Shown: positions 42,036-50,813 of the stretch, piece after piece
Position numbering within the stretch: the stretch's first letter is position 1
Layout of the letters: every line of letters begins with the position of its first letter
NCBI RefSeq assembly: GCF_014635665.1
Contig: NZ_BMDG01000016.1
Span: forward strand, 1 to 64,000
DNA: 64,000 nt
DNA from: Isoptericola cucumis
GTDB taxonomy: Bacteria; Actinomycetota; Actinomycetes; Actinomycetales; Cellulomonadaceae
Direction of reading: 5' to 3'
The notes under the pieces: model-generated
Seen by the model: the letters and a program-made list of their open reading frames with translations, nothing else
What the model was told of the DNA's origin: nothing
Database searches by the model: none
Translations under genes and position numbers: made by a program

Positions 42036-43262
42036 TCAGCCGCGGCGCAGGCGCTGCGCGTAGACGTCGAGCACCTGGATGATGCCCGTGTGCTGGTAGA
42101 CCCGGTTGCGCTGCATCCCGGTGCGCTCCTCCAGCACCCCTGCCTCGACCAGCTGGCCGAGCGCGCGCTGGGCCCCCATGCCGTTCATGCCCACCAGCTC
42201 GACCAGCAGGCTCGCGTTCACCACCGGGTGGGCGACCAGGTGCGGCAGCACCTTCCATGCCCCCGCGTTGCGGCGCACGCCCGTCATCTGCTCGCGCGAC
42301 CGCACGACCTGCGCGGCGAGGGCGTCGACCAGCTGAGCGCCGGAGGAGGCGGCGAAGCGGCTCGCGTTGCCGAAACTCTCGATGATCGGTCTCGCGTCGC
42401 CGGCGCGATAGGCACCGAGCGCATGGAAGTAGGCCTCGGTGTCGCGCAGCAGCCCCGCCGAGACGGGTGCCGTGGTGCTGGTGAGCACGCCCTTGGACTT
42501 CAGCATCGCGTGCACGATCGCGCGGCCGGTGCGCCCGTTGCCGTCAGCGAACGGGTGGATGGTCTCGAACTGGGCATGCGCGATCGCGGCCTGCACGAGC
42601 ACAGGCATGTCGTCGCGGCGCATGAACTCCACCAGGTCGTCGACGGCGGCGGGCACGTGCTCCGCCTGCGGGGCGACGTGGCTGGCGCCGATCGGGGTGA
42701 GACCGCTGGAGCCGACCCACACGAGCCCGTCGCGGTAGCGTCCGGCGTGCTTCTCCCAGCCGATCTGAGCCTCCAGCAGCTCGCGCTGCATCGTGAGGAT
42801 CGCGTCGGCATCGAGGCGATCGGCGAGGTCGAGCGCCGCCTCCATGGCGCGCACGTTGGCCACGACCACCTTCGCGTTCTGGGACGTCGACTGGTCGATC
42901 TCCGCAAGAGCGAGCTGACGTGCACCCACCGTCAGGTTCTCGATCTGGGAGGACGAGGTGGACTCGGTGCGCAGCAGGATCGACGACATCGGGCCGAGCG
43001 TCGGGCTGTCCGCGCCGAGCACCGAGCGGGCGTAGGTGTCGAACCGCGCGAGAGCCGCGGTCGCCTCTTCGGCATCGGCGGCAAGATCCGTCGGCAGGCT
43101 CGGCACGAAGCGCGCGATGGGCGGCGTCCGCGTGGACCGGTACGGCCCGCTGGCGGCCGCTACTCGGGCGCGGCCGTGCAGCCCGTCGGGCTCCGCTTGC
43201 CAGACATGCTCCTCGTAGCCGATCTCGGGCACGCTCACCGGAAGTGTGACCACGCCCGCCAT
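42036..43262 (-). CDS. Fic-domain protein (AMP-transferase type) with self-inhibitory helix
   Basis: The 408-residue protein carries the full Fic core HPFADGNGRTGR (~218-229), expected to transfer AMP (or another nucleotide) to target hydroxyls. Upstream, SSSQIENL (~105) matches the inhibitory [S/T]XXXE[G/N] helix of class II Fic proteins, so activity should be autoinhibited. The C-terminal ~100 residues resemble a winged helix (GMNGMGAQRALGQLVEAGVLEE) that could bind DNA. There is no separate antitoxin-like gene. The short upstream region contains the palindrome CATTCGAATG. Confidence 0.92.
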   Translation of the reverse strand: MAGVVTLPVSVPEIGYEEHVWQAEPDGLHGRARVAAASGPYRSTRTPPIARFVPSLPTDLAADAEEATAALARFDTYARSVLGADSPTLGPMSSILLRTESTSSSQIENLTVGARQLALAEIDQSTSQNAKVVVANVRAMEAALDLADRLDADAILTMQRELLEAQIGWEKHAGRYRDGLVWVGSSGLTPIGASHVAPQAEHVPAAVDDLVEFMRRDDMPVLVQAAIAHAQFETIHPFADGNGRTGRAIVHAMLKSKGVLTSTTAPVSAGLLRDTEAYFHALGAYRAGDARPIIESFGNASRFAASSGAQLVDALAAQVVRSREQMTGVRRNAGAWKVLPHLVAHPVVNASLLVELVGMNGMGAQRALGQLVEAGVLEERTGMQRNRVYQHTGIIQVLDVYAQRLRRG

Positions 43263-43381
43263 CTTAGTAACACTTCATTCGAATGTGTTGGTGAGCGACC
43301 TACGAGAGTCACATGACGCCGGCTCCGGGGCGTGTCCACGCCGCGCAGGCCATAGGGTTCGGAGCGTCGAAGAGGACGCCG

Positions 43382-43730
43382 ATGACCGCTCGAGGCTGGG
43401 TCGTCCTGCTGGGTGCCGCCGTGCTGCTGGGCGTGGCCGTCGCGCTCTCGGCAACCGGGAGCCCGTGGGCGCCGGTCCCGGTCTGGACGTTCTGGGTCGC
43501 GGTCGTCGTCGCGCTGGTCGTCCGGGTGCTGCGGTCGCGCAGCCCGGGCCCTGCGGCCGGGCGGGCAGGGGCTCGGCGAGGTACAGGACCTCTACCTCGG
43601 CCGGATCCGCCCGGAGGTGGAGCACGGCGGAGCCGCGGGGCCGGTCGCCGAGCTGGTGCAGCCGGTGTCCGACGACCCGCTCGCGGGCGGCCGGGTCACG
43701 CTCGACCCGCCTCCCGACGTCGCGCGCTGA
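43382..43730 (+). pseudogene. Frameshifted small membrane protein gene
   Basis: The frame from ATG 43382 encodes an N-terminal segment with two hydrophobic helices (WVVLLGAAVLLGVAVAL, VWTFWVAVVVALVVRVL). Near 43555-43575 the sensible protein continues one base over: GQGLGEVQDLYLGRIRPEV..VSDDPLAGGRVTLDPPPDVAR ending TGA at 43730. The expected product would be ~115 residues. The shift occurs in a G-rich tract (GGGCGGGCAGGGG), so either decay or a sequencing error could explain it. Confidence 0.45.
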
Positions 43731-43738
43731 TCGCGCGG

Positions 43739-44674
43739 TCAGCCGAGGAACGCCGCCACCCGGCGTCGGACGCCCGCGGCGTCGAGGCCGTGCGCGGCGG
43801 CGTGGTCGCGCGGGGTGCCGTAGCGCCGCAGCTCGGTCTCGCCCGGCACGCCGACGTGCAGCACGCGGCTGGGCCGGTCGACCAGCGCGGCGGCCACCTC
43901 CCCCGCGCCGGTGCCCTCCAGGTACGGCGTCACGACGGCGAGCACCGGCGCCGGGCCTGCGAGCGCCCGCAGGCCCTCGGCGTCGAGCGGGTGCGGCGTG
44001 GCGGTCCACGCGACACGGACGGGCAGGTCGGCGGTGGCCACCAGCACGGTCTCGAGCATCGGCCCGACGGCGACGACGAGCGGCCCGTGCTCGCCGCCGG
44101 CACCCGCGCCGTCGCGCACCAGGTGCAGGCGCCCGTCCACCGGGTGCGGGCGGGAGTTGCGCTGCCCCGACAGCCGCAGGTACACCCGCCCGGTGCCCGC
44201 GGCCTCGCGGTGCAGCAGCTCGGCGACCTCGTCCGCGTGGCCCGGCACGTGCACCGTCCAGCCGGGCAGCGCGGAGATCAGCGCGACGTCGGCGGGGGCC
44301 TGGTGCGTGCGCCCGCCGGCGCTCACGTCGTAGGACGCCCCGGCGCTCACGAGCACCGCGCCGACGTCCTGGTGCCCGAGGTCGAGCTTGACCTGCTCGT
44401 ACGGCCGCTCCACCAGGAACGACGCGAACGTGTGCACGATCGGGCGCCGACCGGCGAGCGCGAGCCCGCCCGCGACGCCGATCAGCGCCTGCTCGCGGAT
44501 GCCGACGTCGATCACGCGGCCCGGGTGCCGCTCGATGGCTCGGCCCATGTACCCGGACCCGATGACCGCCAGGACGACGTCGACGTCCGGGTACGCGTCG
44601 AGCAGCGGGTCGAGCTCGTCGTAGAAGCGGGTGCGCAGGTCGAGCGCCGGCGCGGCGGTGGCCAGGGCGGTCAT
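43739..44674 (-). CDS. Transketolase, C-terminal subunit
   Basis: The 311-residue protein covers the pyrimidine-binding and C-terminal domains of transketolase: VIDVGIREQALIGVAGGLALAGRRPIVHTFASFL with the catalytic Glu, then RTHQAPADVALISALPGWTV. With the upstream N-terminal subunit it rebuilds a split transketolase, common in bacteria and archaea. Start ATG overlaps the N-subunit stop (ATGA). Substrate may be a pentose phosphate or a deoxy-sugar variant. Confidence 0.9.
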   Translation of the reverse strand: MTALATAAPALDLRTRFYDELDPLLDAYPDVDVVLAVIGSGYMGRAIERHPGRVIDVGIREQALIGVAGGLALAGRRPIVHTFASFLVERPYEQVKLDLGHQDVGAVLVSAGASYDVSAGGRTHQAPADVALISALPGWTVHVPGHADEVAELLHREAAGTGRVYLRLSGQRNSRPHPVDGRLHLVRDGAGAGGEHGPLVVAVGPMLETVLVATADLPVRVAWTATPHPLDAEGLRALAGPAPVLAVVTPYLEGTGAGEVAAALVDRPSRVLHVGVPGETELRRYGTPRDHAAAHGLDAAGVRRRVAAFLG

Positions 44675-45417
44675 GCTGCCTCCTTGCTGGTCGGGGTGAT
44701 CGTCGGGGTGATCGTCGGGGCGGGCGACGTGTCGACGACCACGACGGTGGGCCGGTCGGGCTCGGCGCGCCGCAGGGCGGTCACCAGGCCGGGGCCGTCG
44801 TGGGCGCGCGTCTCGGCGGCCGACCAGCCCTCGCCGGCGAACCGCGTCGCGATGCCGCCGGGCCAGCCCAGCGAGTCGCTGTGGTTGTCGACGACGACGC
44901 ACGTGAGGTTGCCGAGCCCGAACCGGCCGGCGACCTGGATCGCCTCGGCGTTGCTGCCCTCGTCGAGCTCGGCGTCGCCCACCAGCACGACCACCCGCGC
45001 GGGCGAGCGGCCCCGCAGCCCGATCGCGAGGCCCACCGCGAGCGGCAGCCCGTGACCCAGCGAGCCGCTGCCGATCTCGATGCCGGGCACCAGCGTGCGG
45101 TCGGGGTGGTGGCCCAGCGGCGAGTCGAACGACGCGACGTCGTCCAGCCAGGCCGCGGGGAAGAACCCCTTCGCCGCCAGGACCGCGTACGTCGACGCCG
45201 GTCCGTGGCCCTTGGAGAGCAGGAACCGGTCGCGCCCCGGGTCGTCGGGGCGGTCCGGGTCGACCCGGAGCACCTGGTCGTAGAGCGTCCAGACCACCTC
45301 GAGGGTGGAGTGGGCGCTCGGGTCGTGCTTCTCGTCGCCGGTGACGCGGGCGACGAGGTCCCGGACCTGCTGCGGGACGACCCCGGGAACGGTCGTCGTG
45401 GGTGTGGTCGTCGTCAT
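44671..45417 (-). CDS. Transketolase, N-terminal subunit
   Basis: The 248-residue protein contains the TPP-binding domain: FLLSKGHGPASTYAVLA, GSLGHGLPLAVGLAIGLR, GDAELDEGSNAEAIQ and VVVDNHSDS. The ATG at 45417 (MTTTTPTTT) is chosen because the promoter's -10 (45424-45429) ends 6 bp upstream, predicting a leaderless message. The C-terminus contains short tandem repeats (TITPTIT; 12-bp DNA repeat, 44690-44720). The operon faces a PoxB-like gene and is headed by a SoxR-type dyad. Confidence 0.9.
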   Translation of the reverse strand: MTTTTPTTTVPGVVPQQVRDLVARVTGDEKHDPSAHSTLEVVWTLYDQVLRVDPDRPDDPGRDRFLLSKGHGPASTYAVLAAKGFFPAAWLDDVASFDSPLGHHPDRTLVPGIEIGSGSLGHGLPLAVGLAIGLRGRSPARVVVLVGDAELDEGSNAEAIQVAGRFGLGNLTCVVVDNHSDSLGWPGGIATRFAGEGWSAAETRAHDGPGLVTALRRAEPDRPTVVVVDTSPAPTITPTITPTSKEAA

Positions 45418-45423
45418 CCCCCG

Positions 45424-45454
45424 ATCGTGGGACCTCAACCATGCTTGAGGTCAA
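45424..45454 (-). promoter_or_regulatory. SoxR/MerR-type promoter with 19-bp spacer and dyad
   Basis: GACCTCAA-N6-TTGAGGTC (45431-45452) is a perfect 8-bp inverted repeat close to SoxR boxes (CCTCAA-N6-TTGAGG). On the minus strand it lies inside a -35 TTGACC (45454-45449) and a -10 CACGAT (45429-45424) spaced by exactly 19 bp, the overlong spacer MerR-family activators correct. The predicted start is at or near the transketolase ATG. Confidence 0.72.
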
Positions 45455-45549
45455 GGGGGTGCGGGACGTCACCCTCCGACGTCCTGCGGAAGCGCCGCAC
45501 CGGGGGCAGGATCGGCAGGGAACGCCGCTCCCGTCTCAGGAGGTCGATC

Positions 45550-47289
45550 GTGGCCCGCACCGTCGCCGAACATCTCGTGGACCAGCTCGTCGCCGCCGGG
45601 GTGAAGCGCATCTACGGCATCGTCGGGGACTCCCTCAACCCCGTGGTGGACGCCGTGCGCCGCACGGAGGGCATCGACTGGGTGCACGTGCGCCACGAGG
45701 AGGCCGCCGCGTTCGCCGCGGCCGCGGACGCCGAGGTCACCGGCGGGCTCGCCGTGTGCGCCGGGTCGTGCGGGCCGGGCAACCTGCACCTCATCAACGG
45801 CCTCTACGACGCGAACCGCTCCGGCCTGCCGGTGCTGGCGATCGCGTCGCACATCCCGAGCCCGCAGATCGGCACGAAGTTCTTCCAGGAGACGCACCCG
45901 GACCGGATCTTCAACGAGGCGTCCGTGTTCTCCGAGATGATCTCGACGGCGGCCCAGCTCCCGCGCGTCACCCGGTCCGCGATCCAGCACGCGCTCGCCG
46001 CCCCCGGCGTCGCGGTGCTCACGCTGCCGGGCGACGTCGCCGACCAGCGGGTGCCCGACGACGACGCCCCGATCCTCGTGCCCGGCGCCTGCCCGGCGCG
46101 CGTCGTGCCGAACGACGCCGACGTCGAGGCCCTGGCCACCGCGATCAACAAGGCGAAGAAGGTCACGCTCTTCGTCGGCGCCGGCGCGCGCGGCGCCCGC
46201 GACGCGGTGCTCGAGCTGGCCGACCTCGCCGCCGCGCCCGTCGGCCACTCGCTGCGCGGCAAGGAGATCATCCAGTACGAGAACCCGCACGACGTCGGCA
46301 TGTCGGGCCTGCTCGGGTACGGCTCGTGCCACGAGGCGATGCACGACGCCGACCTGCTGGTGCTGGTCGGCACCGACTTCCCGTACGACTCGTTCCTGCC
46401 CGCCGACGTGCGCACCGCGCAGATCGACATCGACGCGTCCCACCTGGGGCGCCGCACGCGGCTCGACCTGCCGGTGCACGGCGACGTCGGCGAGGCGCTG
46501 CGCCTGCTCAACCCGCTCGTGAAGCGCAAGAAGGACCGCAAGTTCCTGCGCGCCATGGTCGACAAGCACGCCGGGCTCATGACCAAGGTCGTGGGCGCCT
46601 ACACCCGCAACGTCGAGAAGCACACGCCCATCCACCCGGAGTACGCGGCCGTGCAGCTCGACGAGACCGCGGCCGACGACGCCGTGTTCACCGTCGACAC
46701 CGGCATGAACAACGTCTGGGCGGCGCGCTACCTCACGCCGAACGGCAGGCGGCGCGTCATCGGGTCGTTCATCCACGGGTCCATGGCGAACGCCCTGCCG
46801 CACGCGATCGGCGCCGCGTTCGCGCAGCCCGGCCGGCAGGTGGTCGCGCTCGCCGGCGACGGCGGCCTGTCGATGCTGCTGGGCGAGCTCATCACGGTGC
46901 GCACCTACGACCTGCCCGTGAAGATCGTCGTGTTCAACAACGCGACCCTCGGGATGGTGAAGCTCGAGATGCTCGTGGAGGGCCTGCCCTCGTACGGCAC
47001 CGACTCGCCCCCGGTCGACTACCGCAACATCGGGCTCGCCGTCGGCATCCCGTCCGTGCGCGTCGAGAGGCCGCGCGACCTGCGCAAGGCGTTCAAGGAC
47101 GGCCTCGACCGCAAGGGACCCGCGCTGATCGAGGTCGTCACCGACCCGAACGCCCTGTCCATCCCACCGTCGATCACGTCGGGCCAGATCCGCGGCTTCG
47201 CCACCGCCATGACCAAGCAGATCTTCGGCGGCGGCATGGGCGAGGTCATGTCCATGGCGCGCTCGAACCTGCGCAACCTGCCCCGTTAG
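45550..47289 (+). CDS. poxB: Pyruvate dehydrogenase (quinone)/pyruvate oxidase, PoxB-like
   Basis: The 579-residue TPP flavoenzyme has the PoxB layout: GIVGDSLNPVVDAVRR, CAGSCGPGNLHLINGLYDANRSGLPVLAI, TDFPYDSFLP in the FAD domain, and GDGGLSMLLGELITV..NNATLGMVKLEM for TPP/Mg. It oxidises pyruvate to acetate and CO2 at the membrane, passing electrons to quinone; the C-terminal ~25 residues (KQIFGGGMGEVM) may mediate membrane contact. GTG start is fixed by AGGAGG (45538-45543). Divergent from split transketolase genes across a SoxR-like promoter. Confidence 0.92.
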   Translation: MARTVAEHLVDQLVAAGVKRIYGIVGDSLNPVVDAVRRTEGIDWVHVRHEEAAAFAAAADAEVTGGLAVCAGSCGPGNLHLINGLYDANRSGLPVLAIASHIPSPQIGTKFFQETHPDRIFNEASVFSEMISTAAQLPRVTRSAIQHALAAPGVAVLTLPGDVADQRVPDDDAPILVPGACPARVVPNDADVEALATAINKAKKVTLFVGAGARGARDAVLELADLAAAPVGHSLRGKEIIQYENPHDVGMSGLLGYGSCHEAMHDADLLVLVGTDFPYDSFLPADVRTAQIDIDASHLGRRTRLDLPVHGDVGEALRLLNPLVKRKKDRKFLRAMVDKHAGLMTKVVGAYTRNVEKHTPIHPEYAAVQLDETAADDAVFTVDTGMNNVWAARYLTPNGRRRVIGSFIHGSMANALPHAIGAAFAQPGRQVVALAGDGGLSMLLGELITVRTYDLPVKIVVFNNATLGMVKLEMLVEGLPSYGTDSPPVDYRNIGLAVGIPSVRVERPRDLRKAFKDGLDRKGPALIEVVTDPNALSIPPSITSGQIRGFATAMTKQIFGGGMGEVMSMARSNLRNLPR

Positions 47290-48380
47290 AGCGCGGAGCG
47301 CCAGCGGGCGGCGACGTCGAGGAACGCGTCGTTCGCCTCGACCTCACCGATGCTCACGCGCAGCCCGTCGCCCGCGAACGGCCGTACCAGGACGCCGGCG
47401 GCGGACGCCTCGGCGGCGCGCTCCAGGGTCGCGTCGCCGAGGGGGAACCAGACGAAGTTCGCGTGCGTCCCGGGCAGGTCCCAGCCCTGCTCGCGCAGCG
47501 CCGCGGTGACGCGGTCGCGCTCGGCCACCAGCGCCGACACCCGCTCCAGCAGCTCGGTCTGCGCCGTCGGCTCGAGCGACGCGATCGCGGCCCGCTGCGC
47601 GACGTGCGAGACGCCGAACGGCGTGGACACCGCGCGGATCCCCGCGGCCAGGCGCGGCTCGGCGACGGCGTACCCGACCCGGAGGCCCGCCAGGCCGTAC
47701 GCCTTGGACAGGGTGCGCAGCAGCACGACGTTGGCGTGACGGCGCAGCACGTCGACGCCGTCCGGCGCCTGCGGGTCGCGCACGAACTCCAGGTACGCCT
47801 CGTCCACGATCACGAGCACGTCGCGCGGGACGGCGGCGAGGAACTCCTCGAGCTCGCCCGCCTGCACCACCGGGCCGGTCGGGTTGTTCGGCGTGCACAC
47901 CATGACGACGCGGGTGCGCGGCGTGACGGCCGCCGCCATGGCGGGCAGGTCGAGCCGCCCGTCGTCGCGCACCGGGACCGTGACGGCGGCGCCGCCCGCG
48001 ACGGCGACCGTGATCGGGTACGCCTCGAAGGACCGCCACGGGAACACGACCTCGTCGCCGTGCTCGACGACGGCCTGCAGCACGTGGCCCAGCACGGCGA
48101 CGGACCCGTTGCCGACCACGACCTGCTCGGCGGGGACCCCGACGTGCGCGGCGAGCGCCTCGACCAGCTCGGTGGCGAACATGTCCGGGTAGCGGTTCGT
48201 CTGCTCCGCGGCCCGGGTGATGGCCTCCAGCACCGACGGCAGCGGCGGGTACGGGTTCTCGTTCGACGACAGCTTCCAGAGCTTCGCCCCCGGAGCGGGA
48301 CGCGCGCCCGGCACGTAGGCGGGCAGCGCGGCGACGGCGGCGCGCAGGGGGACGGTCAGCGGTTCAGCAGGGGTGGTCAC
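47286..48380 (-). CDS. hisC: Histidinol-phosphate aminotransferase
   Basis: The 364-residue PLP enzyme has HisC landmarks: KLSSNENPYPPLPSVLEAI, VVGNGSVAVLGHVLQAVV, FPWRSFEAYPI, CTPNNPTGPVV, DEAYLEFVRD and the PLP-Lys in LLRTLSKAYGLAGLRVGYA. It transaminates imidazole-acetol phosphate in histidine synthesis, but lies outside a his operon and could also act on aromatic amino acids (the Micrococcales Pat type has a similar sequence). GTG start at 48380. Its stop overlaps the convergent poxB stop by three bases. Confidence 0.88.
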   Translation of the reverse strand: MTTPAEPLTVPLRAAVAALPAYVPGARPAPGAKLWKLSSNENPYPPLPSVLEAITRAAEQTNRYPDMFATELVEALAAHVGVPAEQVVVGNGSVAVLGHVLQAVVEHGDEVVFPWRSFEAYPITVAVAGGAAVTVPVRDDGRLDLPAMAAAVTPRTRVVMVCTPNNPTGPVVQAGELEEFLAAVPRDVLVIVDEAYLEFVRDPQAPDGVDVLRRHANVVLLRTLSKAYGLAGLRVGYAVAEPRLAAGIRAVSTPFGVSHVAQRAAIASLEPTAQTELLERVSALVAERDRVTAALREQGWDLPGTHANFVWFPLGDATLERAAEASAAGVLVRPFAGDGLRVSIGEVEANDAFLDVAARWRSAL

Positions 48381-48477
48381 AGCCGTCAAGGATGCCACCC
48401 GCGGGGCCGGGCGCGCTCGGACGCCGTTCGCGCCCGGCCTCCTGCCCCGTGGGGCCCTCACGTGCCACGATGACGGG

Positions 48478-48870
48478 ATGAACTTCATCGTCCGCACCAT
48501 CGTCACGGCGGTCGCCCTGTGGCTGAGCGACCTGATCTTCACGAACCTCGAGATCTACGGCGGCGACGACAGCACGCTGAACCGGATCCTCGTCATCCTC
48601 GGCGTGGCGCTGATCTTCACGATCGTCAGCAGCTTCGTGAAGCCGATCGTCAGCATCATCTCCATCCCGTTGCTGATCCTCACCCTCGGGCTGTTCTACC
48701 TGCTGATCAACGCGTTCATGCTGTGGCTGACCACGTGGATCACCGACCAGGGCTGGTTCGGCGACTGGGGCATCGACGTCACCGGCGGGTTCTGGTGGTT
48801 CATCTGGATCGCGCTGATCCTCGCGGTGCTGCAGGCGATCATCGGAGCGTTCGCCCCGAAGAAGGACTGA
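48478..48870 (+). CDS. Phage-holin-family/DUF membrane protein
   Basis: The 130-residue protein has about four hydrophobic segments (~5-24, ~35-55, ~60-88, ~108-127), with the motif VKPIVSIISIPLLILTLGLFYLLINAFMLW-type stretch found in the chromosomal 'phage holin family' (YvlD-like) proteins. Such genes are not prophage-borne in most bacteria; the role is unknown. The ATG at 48478 is clear. Its 3' end overlaps the convergent lipase-like gene. Confidence 0.85.
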   Translation: MNFIVRTIVTAVALWLSDLIFTNLEIYGGDDSTLNRILVILGVALIFTIVSSFVKPIVSIISIPLLILTLGLFYLLINAFMLWLTTWITDQGWFGDWGIDVTGGFWWFIWIALILAVLQAIIGAFAPKKD

Positions 48871-50482
48871 GCGCGTCGGGCCCGGGCGCCATCACGACGC
48901 CCGGGTCCGCCGGCTCGCGCCGGACGCCGTAGAACCGGGTCCGCGCGCGCTCGCCGCCGAGCAGCGCCTCGATGCGGCCCGCGACCCCCGCCACCTGCAC
49001 GTTCCCCGACGCACGGGCCGCGGCGAGCGTGCGCAGGTGGGTGGGCATCGCGTGGGCGAGGGACAGGCTGCCCGACGCCGCCCGGTCGGCCGGGTCGGCC
49101 GACGCGCGCAGGGCGCGCCCCACCGTGACGCGGTCGGGGGCGGCGGGGTTCTCCGCCGTCGACCGGCCGTCCAGCGGCGAGACGAGCTCCTCGTCGTTCT
49201 CCAGGTGCAGCACGGGCACGCCCGCCGGGGTGCGGAACGTGGCCGTGGGCGAGCCGGCCGTCACGACGCCACCCACCCGGTGCCGCGCCCGGAAGGCCGG
49301 CGACGACGCGAGCGCGACGGCCGCGATCCCGCCGAGGCTGTGGCCCACGAGCACCACCGGCTCGTCGCGCGCCGCCCCGGCCTCCGCCAGCGCCCGGGTG
49401 ACACCGTCGGTGACGTCGGCCGCCCGGTCGGCCATCAGCTCCAGGTCGGTGAGCCCGTCGAACGGGTTCGACGCCGAGACGGACGTCTGTGTGCCCGGCA
49501 CCAGCACGGTCCACGACGTCGACCCGTCGTCGTGCGTCACCTCCTCGACCGCGACGGTGCCCGCGGGCGCCCCCGCCCCCGACCGACCCACGATCCCGCT
49601 GCCGTGGGGATAGAGGTCGGCGGTGCGGGCGAGCGCCTCGGCGACCGTGCCGGCCGGCCGGCCGGACCAGGCGGGCGTCCCGGCGGGGAACGCCGCCGCG
49701 GCGAGGGGCCACACCCGGACCTCCGAGTCCGGCATCGCGGCGCGCGCCAGCCCGCCCAGCGACCCCGCCGCGCCGGTCACGCTCGCGTCCCCGGCCGGGT
49801 GCCGGCTCGCGACGAGGCCCACGCCCCAGCCCAGCCCCGCGACCGCCTCGTCCGCCACCGGGGCGACGCCCCGCAGCAGGGCGCCGGCCGGGTCGTCGCC
49901 ACCGGTCGTGACGACCCGGCCCGCCGGCGTCGCCGGGTCGCCGCCGACCGGCGCTGCGGGCGTCCGGCCGAGGGCGGCCCCGCGCGTCGCCCAGGTGGCG
50001 ACGTCGCCCACGGCGTGCGCGCCCCAGCGCACGAACGGCTGCGCCAGGACCGCCCCGGCCGCGAGGCCGGCTGCCGCGGCGACGGTCGTCACGACACCGC
50101 CCGCCACCTGCTCCGCCGTCGACTCCGACCGGCGGTAGAGGCCGGCGGCGATCCGCAGCCGTGTCGCGAGCGCGGCCGCCCGGCGGGCGCGCTCCCCCAG
50201 CCGCGCGGCGGCGTCGCCCACCAGCGCGACGGCGCGCCCGCGGACCGCCGGGTCGCGCATCGCCCGGTCCAGGGCGACCTGGAGCCCGAGGAGGTCGGGC
50301 GCCCACAGCGACCGTTCGAGGGCGGTGTGCGCGACCGCGCACCGCGACGCCGCGCCCTGCAGCCGCGCGGCGGCGTCGTCGAGCAGCCCGGCCGCCGCCA
50401 GCACCGCGTCCGCGTCCACCCGGACCAGCGGTGGACCGCCGACGACGGTCAGGGTGTCCCGCGGGGGCAGGACGTCGGTCAC
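48839..50482 (-). CDS. Alpha/beta hydrolase (lipase-like) with WXG-like N-terminal helical domain
   Basis: The 547-residue protein has an N-terminal helical region (~20-130, Ala-rich heptads), a hydrophobic patch (VAAAAGLAAGAVLA) and a C-terminal alpha/beta hydrolase domain with nucleophile GHSLGG (~400) and TAGSPTATFRTP. It may be a lipase/esterase. GTG start overlaps the upstream WXG-like gene stop (GTGA), so the two proteins are probably made together. This recalls type VII secretion-associated pairs, but no secretion ATPase is in the window. Confidence 0.78.
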   Translation of the reverse strand: MTDVLPPRDTLTVVGGPPLVRVDADAVLAAAGLLDDAAARLQGAASRCAVAHTALERSLWAPDLLGLQVALDRAMRDPAVRGRAVALVGDAAARLGERARRAAALATRLRIAAGLYRRSESTAEQVAGGVVTTVAAAAGLAAGAVLAQPFVRWGAHAVGDVATWATRGAALGRTPAAPVGGDPATPAGRVVTTGGDDPAGALLRGVAPVADEAVAGLGWGVGLVASRHPAGDASVTGAAGSLGGLARAAMPDSEVRVWPLAAAAFPAGTPAWSGRPAGTVAEALARTADLYPHGSGIVGRSGAGAPAGTVAVEEVTHDDGSTSWTVLVPGTQTSVSASNPFDGLTDLELMADRAADVTDGVTRALAEAGAARDEPVVLVGHSLGGIAAVALASSPAFRARHRVGGVVTAGSPTATFRTPAGVPVLHLENDEELVSPLDGRSTAENPAAPDRVTVGRALRASADPADRAASGSLSLAHAMPTHLRTLAAARASGNVQVAGVAGRIEALLGGERARTRFYGVRREPADPGVVMAPGPDALSPSSGRTLR

Positions 50483-50697
50483 GACCGCACCACCGCGACC
50501 GCCTCGCCGAGTACCCGCAGGTCGCCCTCGAGGGCGACCAGCAGCGCCGACACGCCCGCCCGGAACCCGTCGGCCGCCGGCGACTCCCACCCGACCGCCA
50601 GGCTGCGGCGCGCCGCCGCCGCGGCCTCCCCGACCGACGCGTGGGCGCCGAGCAGGTGGTCGAGGGCGGCGGCGGGGCTCAGGAGGTCGGGCGTCAT
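50479..50697 (-). CDS. Small WXG-like helical protein
   Basis: The 72-residue protein is largely alpha-helical, with SLAVGWESPAADGFRAGV in the turn between two helices, similar to the W-X-G/W-X-S turn and following AA..FR of ESX-type proteins. Family assignment is tentative. ATG at 50697; its stop overlaps the lipase-like gene GTG start. It would be the partner or chaperone of that larger protein. Confidence 0.65.
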   Translation of the reverse strand: MTPDLLSPAAALDHLLGAHASVGEAAAAARRSLAVGWESPAADGFRAGVSALLVALEGDLRVLGEAVAVVRS

Positions 50698-50813
50698 GCC
50701 GGGGACGCTAGGGCCGGGCCTGGTCCGCGGGGCGCCGGCCTGCCCGTCCCGGTGGACGACCGCCCCTGGGGACGGCGTCGTGGCCCACGGGCGCCTGCCG
50801 GCGACCCGTGGGG

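Noticed and set aside
42036-43262. Fic toxin-antitoxin pair
   Set aside because: The inhibitory motif is inside the Fic protein itself and no small antitoxin gene is adjacent.
44690-44720. 12-bp tandem repeat as a regulatory element
   Set aside because: It lies within the 3' end of the transketolase N-subunit and simply encodes a TITPTIT tail; too short to interpret.
45402-48473. Very long plus-strand frame over poxB and hisC
   Set aside because: Arg/Gly/Ala-rich shadow of poxB in a shifted frame and antisense to hisC; no domain content.
48478-48870. Prophage lysis gene
   Set aside because: The holin-like family is chromosomal and no phage genes surround it.
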